From an uncultured Gammaproteobacteria bacterium (GTDB taxonomy: Bacteria; Pseudomonadota; Gammaproteobacteria; PS1; Pseudothioglobaceae): a stretch of 64,000 bases of DNA. Made by a program: the position numbers and the translations under genes. Where the stretch lies: NCBI GenBank assembly GCA_902509905.1, contig CABWZI010000005.1:1-64000 (forward strand), written 5' to 3'. Every line of letters begins with the position of its first letter. Position 1 is the stretch's first letter. This document shows, in pieces, positions 35,498-47,539 of this stretch. The notes under the pieces were generated by a model that ran no database searches, was not told where the DNA came from, and saw only the letters and a program-made list of their open reading frames with translations.

Positions 35498-36747
35498 CTA
35501 TCAACCTCACCAAAAACAACATCTTGAGAACCAATTATGGTTACTACGTCAGATAACATATGCCCCTTTGACATTTCGTCCATTGCCGCAAGATGAGCAA
35601 AACCCGGCGCCCTTATCTTTACTCTGTAAGGTTTATTTGCTCCATCTGACACTAGATAAACTCCAAATTCACCCTTCGGCGCTTCAACCGCTGTATAGCT
35701 TTCACCCTCAGGCAAACAGTAGCCCTCAGTAAATAATTTAAAGTGATGAATAAGTGACTCCATATCATCCTTCATGTCTTCTCTGTTTGGCGGCGTTACT
35801 TTGTGATCATCAGACATCACCGGTCCGGGGTTTGCCTTCAGCCAAGCTACACATTGATTGATAATGTGGGTCGATTGACGCATCTCCTCCATACGAACTA
35901 AGTAACGATCATAGCAGTCACCAGTCACACCCACAGGAACCTCAAAATCGAGCTTGTCGTAGACAGAGTAGGGCTCGTTTTTACGAATATCCCACTCGAC
36001 TCCAGAGCCTCTGAGCATTGCTCCAGTAAATCCGAGCTGCATGGCTCTTTCTGGAGAAACGACTGCAATATTCACGAGTCTTTGCTTCCAAATTCGGTTG
36101 TCTGTGAGCAGGTCAGAGTACTGCTGAATGCTTTTAGGAAAATTCTTTGCGAAGTCTTCAATAAAATCTAGCAGTGAACCCTGCCTATTTGCATTAATCT
36201 CTTCGAGCTTTTCCTTGGATCTTAATTTAGATTCGAGGTACTGAGGCATCTTATCTGGCAGATCTCTGTAAACTCCCCCCGGCCTGTAATAAGTCGCATG
36301 CATTCTTGATCCACTGACCGCCTCATAGCAATCAATTAGGCTTTCACGCTCTCGGAAAGCATACAAAAATACGCTCATCGCACCGACATCTAAACCGTGC
36401 GTACCGACCCACATCAAATGATTCATGATTCTTGTGATCTCATCAAACATCACTCTGATGTATTCTGCCCGCTCAGGAACTTTAATCCCTAGCATTTTTT
36501 CAATGCCCATTACGTAGGCATGCTCATTACACATCATAGAGACATAATCAAGTCGATCCATATATCCAATTGATTGGTTGTATGGCTTTGATTCAGCTAA
36601 TTTTTCTGTTCCCCTATGCAGCAATCCAATATGAGGGTCGGCTCTCTCAACGACCTCTCCATCCAGCTCAAGAATGAGTCTGAGAACGCCGTGTGCAGCG
36701 GGGTGCTGTGGCCCAAAGTTCAGAGTGTAGTTTTTCATTTCAGACAT
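35494..36747 (-). CDS. nuoD: NADH-quinone oxidoreductase subunit D
   Basis: Hydrogenase-derived 49-kDa subunit forming the quinone site with NuoB. The 417-residue protein starts with [20 protein letters not shown] (quinone-site His region), then [15 protein letters not shown] and the C-terminal [22 protein letters not shown], and ends FGEVDR, all diagnostic. nuoC and nuoD are separate genes here, unlike the fused nuoCD of E. coli, three bases apart. Confidence 0.96.
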   Translation of the reverse strand: MSEMKNYTLNFGPQHPAAHGVLRLILELDGEVVERADPHIGLLHRGTEKLAESKPYNQSIGYMDRLDYVSMMCNEHAYVMGIEKMLGIKVPERAEYIRVMFDEITRIMNHLMWVGTHGLDVGAMSVFLYAFRERESLIDCYEAVSGSRMHATYYRPGGVYRDLPDKMPQYLESKLRSKEKLEEINANRQGSLLDFIEDFAKNFPKSIQQYSDLLTDNRIWKQRLVNIAVVSPERAMQLGFTGAMLRGSGVEWDIRKNEPYSVYDKLDFEVPVGVTGDCYDRYLVRMEEMRQSTHIINQCVAWLKANPGPVMSDDHKVTPPNREDMKDDMESLIHHFKLFTEGYCLPEGESYTAVEAPKGEFGVYLVSDGANKPYRVKIRAPGFAHLAAMDEMSKGHMLSDVVTIIGSQDVVFGEVDR

Positions 36748-36749
36748 AT

Positions 36750-37364
36750 TTACTTCCTTATCACTCTGGGAACGTTGACGTTTGGCTCAATGCTAACTGG
36801 CTCATAGACCACTCTTCCTAATTCCTCATCATAGCGCATCTCTACTTCACCAATCATTGGGAAATCTTTTCTGAGTGGGTGGCCAACAAAGCCATAATCA
36901 GTCAATATCCTTCTCAGGTCATTATGGTTTTCAAACAGAATTCCAAATAAATCAAAAGCCTCTCTTTCAAACCAGTCAGCACAATTCCAAATCTTAGTGA
37001 CCGATTGAATCATTAAGTTCTCAGAAGATAGAAGTGCCTTTACTCTCAGTCTCTGGTTAGTTGAAACAGAAAGTAAATGGTAAACCACTCCAAAGCGCTG
37101 TTCTTTTTGATTGGTTGATTTTTGTGCCTGTCGAGCCCTTCCAAATCCAGATGAGCTGGCATTACCATTCCAGTCAGAATCACCATAAGTTAAATAATCG
37201 ATACCGCAAAGATCCATCAATATTTCGAATTGAAACTCGTCTTTTAATTTCTGGCAAACCTCTAGAACGTCTTCACTCTTGATATTTAGTGTGAGTTCAT
37301 TAAGAGATTCACTCACATTTTTTTTACCAAAGGCTTTGGATAATTTTTGCTTTAATTGTTTCAT
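36750..37364 (-). CDS. nuoC: NADH-quinone oxidoreductase subunit C
   Basis: Peripheral 30-kDa subunit of complex I. The 204-residue protein carries [39 protein letters not shown] (split) with the family signature and ends in a YEP-type tail. An internal Ser/Gly-rich loop near residue 70 ([15 protein letters not shown]) is variable between lineages. It is not fused to nuoD. Confidence 0.95.
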   Translation of the reverse strand: MKQLKQKLSKAFGKKNVSESLNELTLNIKSEDVLEVCQKLKDEFQFEILMDLCGIDYLTYGDSDWNGNASSSGFGRARQAQKSTNQKEQRFGVVYHLLSVSTNQRLRVKALLSSENLMIQSVTKIWNCADWFEREAFDLFGILFENHNDLRRILTDYGFVGHPLRKDFPMIGEVEMRYDEELGRVVYEPVSIEPNVNVPRVIRK

Positions 37365-37367
37365 GAT

Positions 37368-37847
37368 TTAGGTTCGCGCAATTGTATTGGTTCTTCGAAT
37401 TTTGTCCTGCAATTGAAGAATTCCATAAAGGAGTGCTTCAGCTGTTGGGGGACAGCCTGGAACATAAACATCAACAGGAACAATTCGATCACAACCCCTG
37501 ACTACTGCATAGGAGTAGTGATAATATCCTCCTCCATTTGCACAAGATCCCATAGATAAGACATACTTTGGTTCTGGCATCTGGTCATAGACCTTTCTCA
37601 GTGCAGGAGCCATTTTGTTAGTCAAAGTTCCCGCAACAATCATCAAGTCTGACTGGCGAGGAGTTGGCCTGAATACAATTCCAAAACGATCAAGGTCATA
37701 TCTTGATGAACCAGCCTCCATCATCTCAACGGCGCAACAAGCAAGGCCAAAAGTCATCGGCCAGAGTGAGCCTGTTCTTGCCCAATTAATAACTTTGTCT
37801 AATGAGGTTGTGACAAAGCCTTCTTTCATTAAGCCTTCAATAGCCAT
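37368..37847 (-). CDS. nuoB: NADH-quinone oxidoreductase subunit B
   Basis: Carries the terminal 4Fe-4S cluster N2 beside the quinone site. The double cysteine [10 protein letters not shown] and the other ligands in [16 protein letters not shown] and [14 protein letters not shown] are in place. 159 residues, normal length. Twelve bases separate it from nuoA, three from nuoC. Confidence 0.96.
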   Translation of the reverse strand: MAIEGLMKEGFVTTSLDKVINWARTGSLWPMTFGLACCAVEMMEAGSSRYDLDRFGIVFRPTPRQSDLMIVAGTLTNKMAPALRKVYDQMPEPKYVLSMGSCANGGGYYHYSYAVVRGCDRIVPVDVYVPGCPPTAEALLYGILQLQDKIRRTNTIART

Positions 37848-37859
37848 TGTGACTCCTTG

Positions 37860-38216
37860 TTATTCCCACTCTAAAGCCCCTTTTTTCCACTCAAAAATAA
37901 ATCCAACCACAAGAAGCAGTAAAAATATAGACATTGAAATAAAACCAAACCATCCAAGCTCAGCCTGAACAACTGCCCAAGGAATAAAAAAGGCAACTTC
38001 AAGGTCAAAAAGGACAAACAAAATCGCAACGAGATAGTAGCGGATGTTGAAGTGCATACGAGAATCATCAAAAGCTGGAAATCCGCACTCAAATTGTGAG
38101 TTTTTTTCCTCACTCGGATCGCTCGGACCAAGCAGATAACCAACAACTGTAAGCCCTACTCCAAAGGCAATTCCTAGGAAAATAAAGACGATAATGGGTA
38201 AATAATTTTCGAGCAT
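37860..38216 (-). CDS. nuoA: NADH-quinone oxidoreductase subunit A
   Basis: Small membrane subunit (118 residues, three helices) and the first gene of the 14-gene nuo operon. Signature blocks are SQFECGFPAFDDSRMHFNIRYY (partial), with the loop Cys, and LFVLFDLEVAFFIPWAVV with conserved acidic residues. A GAGGA ribosome-binding site and an extended -10 promoter lie just upstream. Confidence 0.95.
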   Translation of the reverse strand: MLENYLPIIVFIFLGIAFGVGLTVVGYLLGPSDPSEEKNSQFECGFPAFDDSRMHFNIRYYLVAILFVLFDLEVAFFIPWAVVQAELGWFGFISMSIFLLLLVVGFIFEWKKGALEWE

Positions 38217-38243
38217 TGTTTATCCTCAACTAAACAGCGCAAT

Positions 38244-38252
38244 ATTATAACA
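38244..38252 (-). promoter_or_regulatory. Extended -10 promoter of the nuo operon
   Basis: On the minus strand the sequence reads TGTTATAAT, a perfect extended -10 element (TGnTATAAT), 27 bases before the nuoA ATG. No good -35 hexamer is visible at 16-18 bases, which is normal for extended -10 promoters. It would give a leader of about 20 bases. Confidence 0.6.
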
Positions 38253-38309
38253 AGATTATGAGAAAACAGCCAGTTAAAAAGCAGTTAATTTAAAGCAAAA
38301 GGTAGCGAA

Positions 38310-39728
38310 TTAAAGCTGAGTACCGCCTACGGTCAAGGTATCAACTTTGAGGCTTGGCTGCCCAACTCCAACAGGAACGCTTTGGCCATCTTTACCGCAA
38401 ACACCTATACCAGGGTCAAGCTTTAGATCATCACCTACCATTGAAATTTGATGGAGCACTTCATCCCCTGAACCAATAAGTGTTGCGCCCTTTATTGGGG
38501 TTGTGATTTTTCCATTTTTAACTAGATATGCCTCATTAGCTGAAAATACAAACTTTCCTGAGGTAATATCCACTTGACCACCGTCAAAGTTTTTAGCGTA
38601 AATACCATCGTCTACTGAAGAAATCATGTCCTCAAATTTGTCATCGCCATTAAGCATATAGGTGTTGGTCATTCTTGGCATTGGAATGTGTGCATAGGAT
38701 TCCCGCCTGCCATTTCCAGTACTCGGTTTATTCATAAGTCGGCCATTCATTTTGTCCATCATGTAGCCTTTGAGCAATCCGTTTTCGATTAGAGTTGTCT
38801 CTTGAGTAGGCGTACCTTCATCATCAATCGTTAGACTTCCTCGACGATTTTGAATTGTTCCATTGTCAACAATTGTGCACTTTTCACTCGCAACTTTTTC
38901 ACCAATTCTGCCACTGAAAACAGAGCTTCCTTTGCGATTAAAATCGCCCTCTAGTCCATGACCTATAGCTTCATGCAAAAGAACTCCAGGCCATCCAGAT
39001 CCAAGAATGACTGGCATCTTTCCAGCAGGAGCATCTTTAGAGTCAAGCGCCACTAAAGCCAGTCGAATTGCTTCTTTAGTGTAGGTTTCAGCGAGTGAGT
39101 TTTTTGCAAAATAACTATAATCATATCTACCTCCACCTCCAGTTGAAGCCTGCTCAATCCTTCCATTGTGTTCGACAACCACTGAGACGTTCACTCTAAC
39201 CATAGGCCTGCAATCAACTTGATAAACTCCGTCGGTAGATGCTATTAATACTTCTGTGTAAGCACCTGAAAGAGAGGCGTTTACCTGGACAACTTTTGGC
39301 TCTTTTCTTGCCATCGAATCAATTTGCCTCAGCATACCTACCTTTTGTTCAGAAGACAAACTATCAAGAGGGCTAATTGCAGCATACTTAGAAGGGTGGC
39401 TAGTACTCTCTAAAATCTTAGGCGGCTTATTGGATTTATAATTTGAAATACCTTTTGCAAAATCCACAGCCCCTTGAATAGCCTTTAGATTTAGATCATC
39501 AGAATATGAAAATCCTGTTTGATCTCCAGATACGCATCTTGCACCTACGCCATGAGTAATATTGTATGAGCCATCTTTAACGATTCCTTCGTCAAGAACC
39601 CACGACTCAGCGATAGAGTGTTGAAAAAATAAATCAGAATAATCTGAGCCATTTTCTGACATGGAGCTCAGCAAATTAAAAATTTCAGTTTCGTTAATTT
39701 TGTGATCATTGAGTAGCTGATTTATCAT
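38310..39728 (-). CDS. tldD: TldD, metalloprotease partner of TldE/PmbA
   Basis: TldD is the active subunit of the TldD/TldE protease, known for maturing microcins and degrading CcdA. The 472-residue protein has the zinc motif HEAIGHGLEGD with HExxxH near residues 253-258 and the flanking LGSGWPGVLLHEA. GSSVFSGRIGEKVAS and DDEGTPTQET are also typical. Its start overlaps the yhdP stop by four bases; tldD beside yhdP is a common gammaproteobacterial arrangement. pmbA is not in the window. Confidence 0.94.
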   Translation of the reverse strand: MINQLLNDHKINETEIFNLLSSMSENGSDYSDLFFQHSIAESWVLDEGIVKDGSYNITHGVGARCVSGDQTGFSYSDDLNLKAIQGAVDFAKGISNYKSNKPPKILESTSHPSKYAAISPLDSLSSEQKVGMLRQIDSMARKEPKVVQVNASLSGAYTEVLIASTDGVYQVDCRPMVRVNVSVVVEHNGRIEQASTGGGGRYDYSYFAKNSLAETYTKEAIRLALVALDSKDAPAGKMPVILGSGWPGVLLHEAIGHGLEGDFNRKGSSVFSGRIGEKVASEKCTIVDNGTIQNRRGSLTIDDEGTPTQETTLIENGLLKGYMMDKMNGRLMNKPSTGNGRRESYAHIPMPRMTNTYMLNGDDKFEDMISSVDDGIYAKNFDGGQVDITSGKFVFSANEAYLVKNGKITTPIKGATLIGSGDEVLHQISMVGDDLKLDPGIGVCGKDGQSVPVGVGQPSLKVDTLTVGGTQL

Positions 39729-42244
39729 AAAACTTTGACTCCATCTAATTGTTCAATAACTGGCTCAGACCAGGGACCAGATATAATAAAGGTAACCTCA
39801 ATAGCATTATCTAGAAGTCCACTCATTACCTGACCACCAAAAAGCATCTTATCGGCAGCCCAAACGCCAAGCCCAGCAAAACCTCCTCCAGCTAAATAAG
39901 TAGCCAATGGAATTGTATCGGCTATAGCAGGTTGAACGTTTGCTGCTAAATTATAATCTCTTTTTATTACATCAACACTACCAGTCAACTCAATATCACT
40001 CTCTTCGCTCTCAACTAAAAAATAGTCCACCTTTGCAACCCCTTGATTAAAGAGTAATTTAGCATTGATATAATCATAGACGTATCCCTGCTCTCTGAGC
40101 TCATCTCTAGAAAGCCTGAGTCTTTTGGCGATTGACTCTAAGTTAATAAATGATAGAAGTTTGAAAAGGTTGGGGTCTTGATTAGTAAAAACTCCTTCTG
40201 CAACGTCTGCCTGCATATATCCTGTTATTTTTTCTAGCGATATCTCCCATGGCTGGCAATCACAATAAAGCCTTAAGTCAACGCTAAAACCTCCTCCAAT
40301 AACTGGCTCATCAACTCCAAACTTATCTAAAAAGCTTGACAAGTTGTCATTTGCTGCTTTAGCCCTCAAAGCCGTTTTTCCATTGAGCCAACTGCCATTA
40401 AAAATTAGGTCTTCATCACTTAATCCAATATTTTCAAATACGAGATTTTTGATTTCCATAACATAGTCTCGGTTTATCAGGTCAACTTCAAAATTTGGAA
40501 TTTTTTGATCATTTATCCTTGAGTTAATTGTTGACAAATGAAAGCTTGGGAACACTGCAGGAGACAGCTTCCATTTTTCTATACTGTCAAGGCTAGTTAT
40601 ATTCAGGTCGTTAAGAGTAACCAAGTAATTACCCTCATCACTTGTCAAAAATTCAACTTTAGCATTTAAATTTTCGGAACTGATTATGCTATTCCATTGA
40701 TCATTCAAGTTTTTATTAATATAGACATCAGTTGCAGTTTCTAGATGACTTAGCTTTACTTTTAAACCTTGCTTTTGTTCACCAATCCAATCCTTAGGAT
40801 TAAGTGAAATTTGGAACAGTTCTTTGCCAATTAGACCCTTACCTTTTGTTCTAATTAGACCATCACTGTATGAAATCTGAGAGTTAAACTCATCTATCTC
40901 GAGTTTCCCATCTAGAACACTTAATGAGTTCTCTGAGGCAAACATATCAAAACTCAACTTGAGCTTTTGGTCATTATTGCTTTGAATAGGCACCTCCATA
41001 TTGACGCTACCCCAAAGCTTACCTTTTAATTCAAACTCTTCAAGATAAGCTTTAATTTTTTCAGAAACAGAAGATTTTTTGATGAAGTCTTCTATTATCA
41101 GGCTCTCTGAGTTAAATCTTGCATTCAGCGACAAAGTCGAATCTGGCTGAGAAAAGTCTCTTGTGGTTATGCTTAAATAACTTAAATCAATATCTTCAAC
41201 GCTCGCCTGATTTCCCACAATCTTAAGGTAATCATTTGAAAAATTAACTTTGGCATTGATATTTTCAATAGAAGGCCACTTTGGATTAGCACTGATTGTT
41301 GCGCCATTAAGGTTTGCAGAAAATTTAGTATTTGGTGACTCAATCTCTCCTGACATATTAAATCGTGTTGTCAGCATGATATCTGTAAGTGAGCCTTCAG
41401 TTAGAACTGTTTCTATCCATTGGACAGCCCTAGAATCTGCCAACGATTCAGGAATATTTTGACTTATCTTATTCACCTCAATTTGGTCTATATAGCTTTC
41501 AAAATCAAGAAAAACCTGGTCCTGTTGGTTAAAGATTTTGACCTGTGCTGAAAGATTAAAATCTTCGTTATTAATTGAAAAAGGTATAACAGCGACCCGC
41601 TCTTCTCTTGCTTTAGCAACATCGATGCTCGTATTAATTCGAACCGAACTGCCTAGTTTAGGAACTTGTGAACTGCTAAAGATTGACTCATCCCTCATTG
41701 AAAGACTGATTTTCTGCTCGCTCCTCTTCAGCTCCATTGGAGCAAGATCTAAAGATTGCTCTCCGATAAGCTTTGTTCTATTAATTGAAAGTGACTTAAG
41801 GGCAAGTAACCCTGAAATACCAATGTTAGATAAAACTCCATCAGTATTAATGATTCCAACATACTTATCAATAAATGAAGTGTCAATTACTAACTCATTG
41901 ATATCAATATGGCCCGGTATGTCAATGCCCTCATAGAGAGCCTTAAGATCTACATTCCACCTTAATACATCTATTTTTGCAATTGGTTTAAGTCCATCAG
42001 CACCAATTTGAAGATCTTTGACAGCCAATAATAGTTCATTTTCTTGAAACTCGAGTGATATTTTTTCAATGGCGATGTCTAGTCCACTGACCTCAGAGAG
42101 TCGACTTTCAATTTGGCCTTTGATAGTTTGAGGAAAGAGGATAAAAAAAGCAACAACGGCTAACAGGGCAAGGGCTATCAATGCAGTAACCCAAGTACTA
42201 ATCTTTAAAATATTGAGACTTCTTAGGAGGGTTTTTTTTAACAT
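39725..42244 (-). CDS. YhdP-type AsmA-like envelope protein
   Basis: Large inner-membrane-anchored periplasmic protein of the AsmA-like family, of which E. coli YhdP, TamB and YdbH help move phospholipids to the outer membrane. The 839-residue protein has one N-terminal membrane helix (about residues 16-38) followed by long beta-rich repetitive sequence and a C-terminal DUF3971/AsmA_2-like block with GSVDVIKRDYNLAANVQPAIADTIPLATYLAGGGFAGLGVW (fragments). E. coli YhdP is about 1266 residues, so this is a shortened version. It is coupled to tldD. Confidence 0.85.
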   Translation of the reverse strand: MLKKTLLRSLNILKISTWVTALIALALLAVVAFFILFPQTIKGQIESRLSEVSGLDIAIEKISLEFQENELLLAVKDLQIGADGLKPIAKIDVLRWNVDLKALYEGIDIPGHIDINELVIDTSFIDKYVGIINTDGVLSNIGISGLLALKSLSINRTKLIGEQSLDLAPMELKRSEQKISLSMRDESIFSSSQVPKLGSSVRINTSIDVAKAREERVAVIPFSINNEDFNLSAQVKIFNQQDQVFLDFESYIDQIEVNKISQNIPESLADSRAVQWIETVLTEGSLTDIMLTTRFNMSGEIESPNTKFSANLNGATISANPKWPSIENINAKVNFSNDYLKIVGNQASVEDIDLSYLSITTRDFSQPDSTLSLNARFNSESLIIEDFIKKSSVSEKIKAYLEEFELKGKLWGSVNMEVPIQSNNDQKLKLSFDMFASENSLSVLDGKLEIDEFNSQISYSDGLIRTKGKGLIGKELFQISLNPKDWIGEQKQGLKVKLSHLETATDVYINKNLNDQWNSIISSENLNAKVEFLTSDEGNYLVTLNDLNITSLDSIEKWKLSPAVFPSFHLSTINSRINDQKIPNFEVDLINRDYVMEIKNLVFENIGLSDEDLIFNGSWLNGKTALRAKAANDNLSSFLDKFGVDEPVIGGGFSVDLRLYCDCQPWEISLEKITGYMQADVAEGVFTNQDPNLFKLLSFINLESIAKRLRLSRDELREQGYVYDYINAKLLFNQGVAKVDYFLVESEESDIELTGSVDVIKRDYNLAANVQPAIADTIPLATYLAGGGFAGLGVWAADKMLFGGQVMSGLLDNAIEVTFIISGPWSEPVIEQLDGVKVL

Positions 42245-42270
42245 ATTTTTGTTGCAATCAACTGCAAGTT

Positions 42271-42290
42271 ATTATAACCAAATGTATAAT
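42271..42290. promoter_or_regulatory. Back-to-back -10 boxes between yhdP and cytochrome c5
   Basis: The 81-base divergent spacer has TATAAT on the minus strand (42271-42276) facing yhdP-tldD and TATAAT on the plus strand (42285-42290) facing the cytochrome gene. Matching -35 boxes are weak. The two start sites would be under 30 bases apart, so polymerases probably compete. Confidence 0.4.
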
Positions 42291-42325
42291 ATTGCGGAAT
42301 TTAATCTAATCTAAGGGAAGAGTCA

Positions 42326-42787
42326 ATGAGTCAAGGTACATCAGCTTCAACAAAATTAATGCTAATCGTTTGGGCGCTTGCCATGATTTTTATTGGCTAT
42401 ATGTCACTGACTTCTTCAAGCCATGATTCGGCAACTAGCGACATGATGGTTGACAATGCTGTTCTTGAAAGGATTAAACCCGTTGGAGAAGTTCGAATAG
42501 ACTCAAGTACAATGGTTGCATCAGCTGAGAGCACTGAAACAGATGAGCGCTCAGGAGAAGAAATTTATAATAGCAAATGCGCTGGATGCCATACTTCTGG
42601 AATCATGGGCGCGCCTAAGTATGCTTCTCTAGCAGACTGGTCATCAAGAATTGACCTTGGTCTGGATAAACTGACTGCCTCAGCAATAGCAGGTAAGGGC
42701 GGAATGCCAGCAAGAGGAACCTGTATGGACTGTTCTGATAATGAAATCAAGGTTACAGTTCAATATATGTTGGATAGCTTGGATTAG
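42326..42787 (+). CDS. Cytochrome c5-type monohaem protein
   Basis: A periplasmic electron carrier anchored by an N-terminal membrane helix (residues about 10-29). The haem motif is Cys85-x2-Cys88-His89 in CAGCHTSG, and the c5-type disulfide pair is in GTCMDCSDNE. The probable axial Met lies in GGMPARGTC. At 153 residues the linker between anchor and haem domain (about 30-75) is Ser/Glu-rich. Divergent from yhdP; convergent with the asparaginase gene. Confidence 0.9.
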   Translation: MSQGTSASTKLMLIVWALAMIFIGYMSLTSSSHDSATSDMMVDNAVLERIKPVGEVRIDSSTMVASAESTETDERSGEEIYNSKCAGCHTSGIMGAPKYASLADWSSRIDLGLDKLTASAIAGKGGMPARGTCMDCSDNEIKVTVQYMLDSLD

Positions 42788-42793
42788 AGCAGA

Positions 42794-43285
42794 TTAATGA
42801 CTTGTTGGCTGAAAAACGCCCAAGTCTCTATTTTTTTCGACATCACTCCACGGCAAAACCCTTCCATTCATTGCTATATAGACGCCAGGCTCTAAAAGCT
42901 GAAGAGAACCTAAGGCGCAACCAAAATTAAATAATGCGTCTGAATTATTCACTGCATACGGGACCATAGAGCCAAACAAAACAATTGTTTTATTAATTTC
43001 TCTCTCACCTAAAAGTTTAGCTGTGTCACACATGGTGTCTGTTCCGTGAGTGATTAATATCAATTCCTCAGTAGAATTTTCACATCTATCTAAAATTAAT
43101 TGGCGATCTGTGTCGACCATATCTAAACTATCTATAAGTAGGAGCTCTTCTTGAATGAGATCGACTTCGATTCTAGCTCTCTTGATCATTTCTGGAAAAT
43201 GGGTCTTATCAAATTCTAGCTCACCATTGGACTGGTTATAAAACTTATCTATAGTCCCACCTGTAATCATTAGTCTTACTTTCAT
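42794..43285 (-). CDS. Short asparaginase-domain protein
   Basis: Only the N-terminal catalytic domain of L-asparaginase is present (163 residues; full enzymes have about 330). The first Thr motif MITGGTIDK and the second ITHGTDTM with Thr and Asp are intact. Single-domain homologues exist in many gammaproteobacteria, so it need not be broken. It ends with the residues QPTSH, with no trace of the second domain in the six bases before the cytochrome stop. Substrate and activity are uncertain. Confidence 0.8.
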   Translation of the reverse strand: MKVRLMITGGTIDKFYNQSNGELEFDKTHFPEMIKRARIEVDLIQEELLLIDSLDMVDTDRQLILDRCENSTEELILITHGTDTMCDTAKLLGEREINKTIVLFGSMVPYAVNNSDALFNFGCALGSLQLLEPGVYIAMNGRVLPWSDVEKNRDLGVFQPTSH

Positions 43286-43311
43286 ATAAACATCCTAACT
43301 AACTTTAAATA

Positions 43312-43942
43312 CTAATTATAACTTCTCTGACCAAAAATATCAGTCCCAACTCTAACCAGGTTTGCACCATTTTTGATTGCAATCTCAAGGTCTGCGGACA
43401 TACCCATTGAGAGCGAGTCAAGATTTGGATACTTAGAGATTAATTGTTTCATTTCAGCAAAACTATTTTGTGAATTTTCAGGTCTTGGTATTGTCATAAA
43501 ACCCCTCAAAGAAAGGTTAGGAAGGCTCTCTATTTCAGAGACAATCTCTCCAACATTCTCAATATCAACTCCTGACTTAGTCTCCTCTCTATCCACGTTG
43601 ACCTGAATCAAAATATTTAAAGACCCTAAAGCAGGATTTCGTTGATCACTCAGACGCGTTGCAACTTTTATTCTGTCTATGCTATGCACCCAATCAAAGT
43701 TGTCTGCTATTGCACTCGTTTTATTAGATTGGATAGGCCCTATAAAATGCCAGATCAATCCACTTCCTTTAAAAAAATTAATTTTTTTAATAGATTCTTG
43801 AAGATAGTTCTCTCCAAAATGAACCTGTCCAGCATCTACAGCCTCTTGAATTTCTTTGGTTGACCTGGTTTTACTGACTGCAATTAGTTCAACCTTCTTT
43901 CTAGATTGAACTGAATCAATTCTCGTTTTGACCAGTTTTAAA

Positions 43943-43956
<14 letters not shown>
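43312..43956 (-). CDS. YggS/PLPBP family PLP homeostasis protein
   Basis: A pyridoxal phosphate-binding fold type III barrel protein that buffers PLP and affects amino acid metabolism. The PLP Lys is in IAVSKTRS, with HFGENYLQE and WHFIGPIQSNKT motifs and the C-terminal SMGMSADLEIAI and VRVGTDIFG. ATG 43956 gives 214 residues and overlaps the pyrK stop by 14 bases; an upstream in-frame ATG at 43995 would extend it into pyrK. Confidence 0.92.
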
Positions 43957-45728
<1,772 letters not shown>

Positions 45729-45789
45729 TTAATGACAGGCTTTACCTATTTTTTTAATCGTTAATAGTTATTTTTAAGGGGTGATTGCT

Positions 45790-46926
45790 TTATTCCAAGA
45801 ATATTGCCTGTAGATCATTAAGAAAGCTTAAGCCTTTGCGGGTGGGCTTTATTTTATTAGTATGCACATCCAATAACCCCAGACTTACGGCCTCTCTCAT
45901 TTGTTCACTAAGCAATTTAACAGGTTGGCCTGTTCTTGACTCATAAAGCTCAGGATTAAAACCGCCAACTAGCCTTAAACTATTCAGCATGAATTCAAAT
46001 GATAAGTTTTCCACGGGCTTGATACTTAGTGCTTGATTATTTTTATTAACTGACATCAAATAATCTTTCGGTGACTTCATTTTCAAAGTTCTGACTATTT
46101 CACTAGAAGTTATATTTGTAATCTTGCCATGAGCACCAGCACCAATTCCAATGTAATCACCAAACTCCCAATAATTCATATTATGCTTTGATGGCAAGGC
46201 GCTATATGCTGAGATTTCATATTGATGAAACCCTTTTTGATTCAAAAGGTCTGCACCCCTTTCACCAATCCTCCAAATATCTTCATCAGATGGCAGGATA
46301 GGGGGGAATTTCGAGAATAATGTGTTTGGCTCAAGGGTTAGCTGATAAAAGGAGATATGGCTAGGGTTTAGGGAAATTGCAGTCATAACATCATTCATGC
46401 ATTCATCAATACTTTGATCTTTTAGTCCATACATTAAATCAATATTAAAATTATCAAAGCCTACGTCTTGAGCCTTTAAAATTGCTTTTTGTGCCTCCTG
46501 GCCACTATGAATCCTTCCCAAAAAATCCAGCTTCTCATCATTAAAAGATTGAACTCCTATTGATAGTCGATTAATTCCAACATTCCTGTATTCAGAAAAC
46601 TTATCAACTTCAAATGTTCCCGGATTGGCCTCTAGTGTAATCTCTATATTTGTTGAAAACTCTAATCTATCCTTTAAACCTGCAAATAAGCGAGTAATAT
46701 CTTTAATGCTCATTAAGCTTGGCGTACCTCCGCCAATAAAAATAGAGTTAATTTTCCTCTGCTGCACATACTTCAAATCTCCATCTAAATCCTTCAAAAG
46801 AGCGCTAATATATCCATCTTGAATCTCGCTATCATGAGAATTGAAGTCACAGTAAGGACATTTTTTTACGCACCATGGGTAGTGAATGTAGAGTGAGAGT
46901 GGAGGTAACTTAAGTAAATTATTCAA
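45790..46926 (-). CDS. hemW: HemW, radical SAM haem chaperone
   Basis: A radical SAM protein related to HemN that binds haem and delivers it to acceptors. The 378-residue protein has the cluster motif YIHYPWCVKKCPYCDFNSH (C-x3-C-x2-C), FIGGGTPSLM, NRLSIGVQSFN and a C-terminal HTH-like domain with TRKGLSFLND. The signature Cys of coproporphyrinogen oxidase HemN is absent, supporting HemW. It overlaps rdgB by eight bases. Confidence 0.92.
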   Translation of the reverse strand: MNNLLKLPPLSLYIHYPWCVKKCPYCDFNSHDSEIQDGYISALLKDLDGDLKYVQQRKINSIFIGGGTPSLMSIKDITRLFAGLKDRLEFSTNIEITLEANPGTFEVDKFSEYRNVGINRLSIGVQSFNDEKLDFLGRIHSGQEAQKAILKAQDVGFDNFNIDLMYGLKDQSIDECMNDVMTAISLNPSHISFYQLTLEPNTLFSKFPPILPSDEDIWRIGERGADLLNQKGFHQYEISAYSALPSKHNMNYWEFGDYIGIGAGAHGKITNITSSEIVRTLKMKSPKDYLMSVNKNNQALSIKPVENLSFEFMLNSLRLVGGFNPELYESRTGQPVKLLSEQMREAVSLGLLDVHTNKIKPTRKGLSFLNDLQAIFLE

Positions 46927-47506
46927 TGAGTGATAACTCTGCTAATAAATCTCTAAGCGCGAGCCCTCGATGCGATATTCTATTTTTAGTTTCTGGATTA
47001 AGCTGAGCAGAGCTACAATCATAATCCTTTAAATAAAAAATTGGGTCATAACCAAATCCATTTTTTCCAATAGGGGTTTTTAAAATTTCACCATACCATC
47101 GCCTTTCTATAATGACCGGGTTAGAATCTTGGGCATCCCGAACGAAAACCATCGCACAACAAAAATTAGCCTTACGATTAGTGTGGCTCTCCATTGCTTT
47201 AAGAAGCTTGATTATATTTTCCTCATCAGATGCATTTTGTCCTGCATATCGTGCTGAGTAAATCCCTGGTTCGCCATCAAGCACCTCTACCTCTAGGCCT
47301 GAGTCATCGGCTAGTGCAGGAAGTTGACTCTGAGATGCGGCATTTCTTGCTTTAATTAAAGCATTTTCGATAAACGAACTGCCAGTTTCTGGCACCTCAA
47401 TTACCTTGAGCTCTTTTTGGGAGACCACGGTGTAATGACCGACTAACATTGCATTTAGTTCTCTTACCTTTCCAAGATTTCCGGTTGCAAGGATTATTTT
47501 TTTCAT
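46919..47506 (-). CDS. rdgB: RdgB, dITP/XTP pyrophosphatase
   Basis: Removes non-canonical purine nucleotides such as dITP and XTP. With ATG 47506 the protein has 195 residues, starting KKIILATGNLGKVRELNAM; an upstream TTG-type frame to 47548 would run into rpiA's leader and is not favoured. Motifs ALADDSGLEVEVLDGEPGIYSARYAG (fragments), FGYDPIF and SHRGLAL are intact. Divergent from rpiA with a 33-base spacer. Confidence 0.94.
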   Translation of the reverse strand: MKKIILATGNLGKVRELNAMLVGHYTVVSQKELKVIEVPETGSSFIENALIKARNAASQSQLPALADDSGLEVEVLDGEPGIYSARYAGQNASDEENIIKLLKAMESHTNRKANFCCAMVFVRDAQDSNPVIIERRWYGEILKTPIGKNGFGYDPIFYLKDYDCSSAQLNPETKNRISHRGLALRDLLAELSLIE

Positions 47507-47539
47507 CGTGTATAATTTTGCATTAAAGATGGAGGCAAC

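Noticed and set aside
42794-43285. A truncated asparaginase pseudogene
   Set aside because: Both catalytic motifs are intact, and single-domain homologues of this size are known in gammaproteobacteria. No remnant of a second domain lies downstream.
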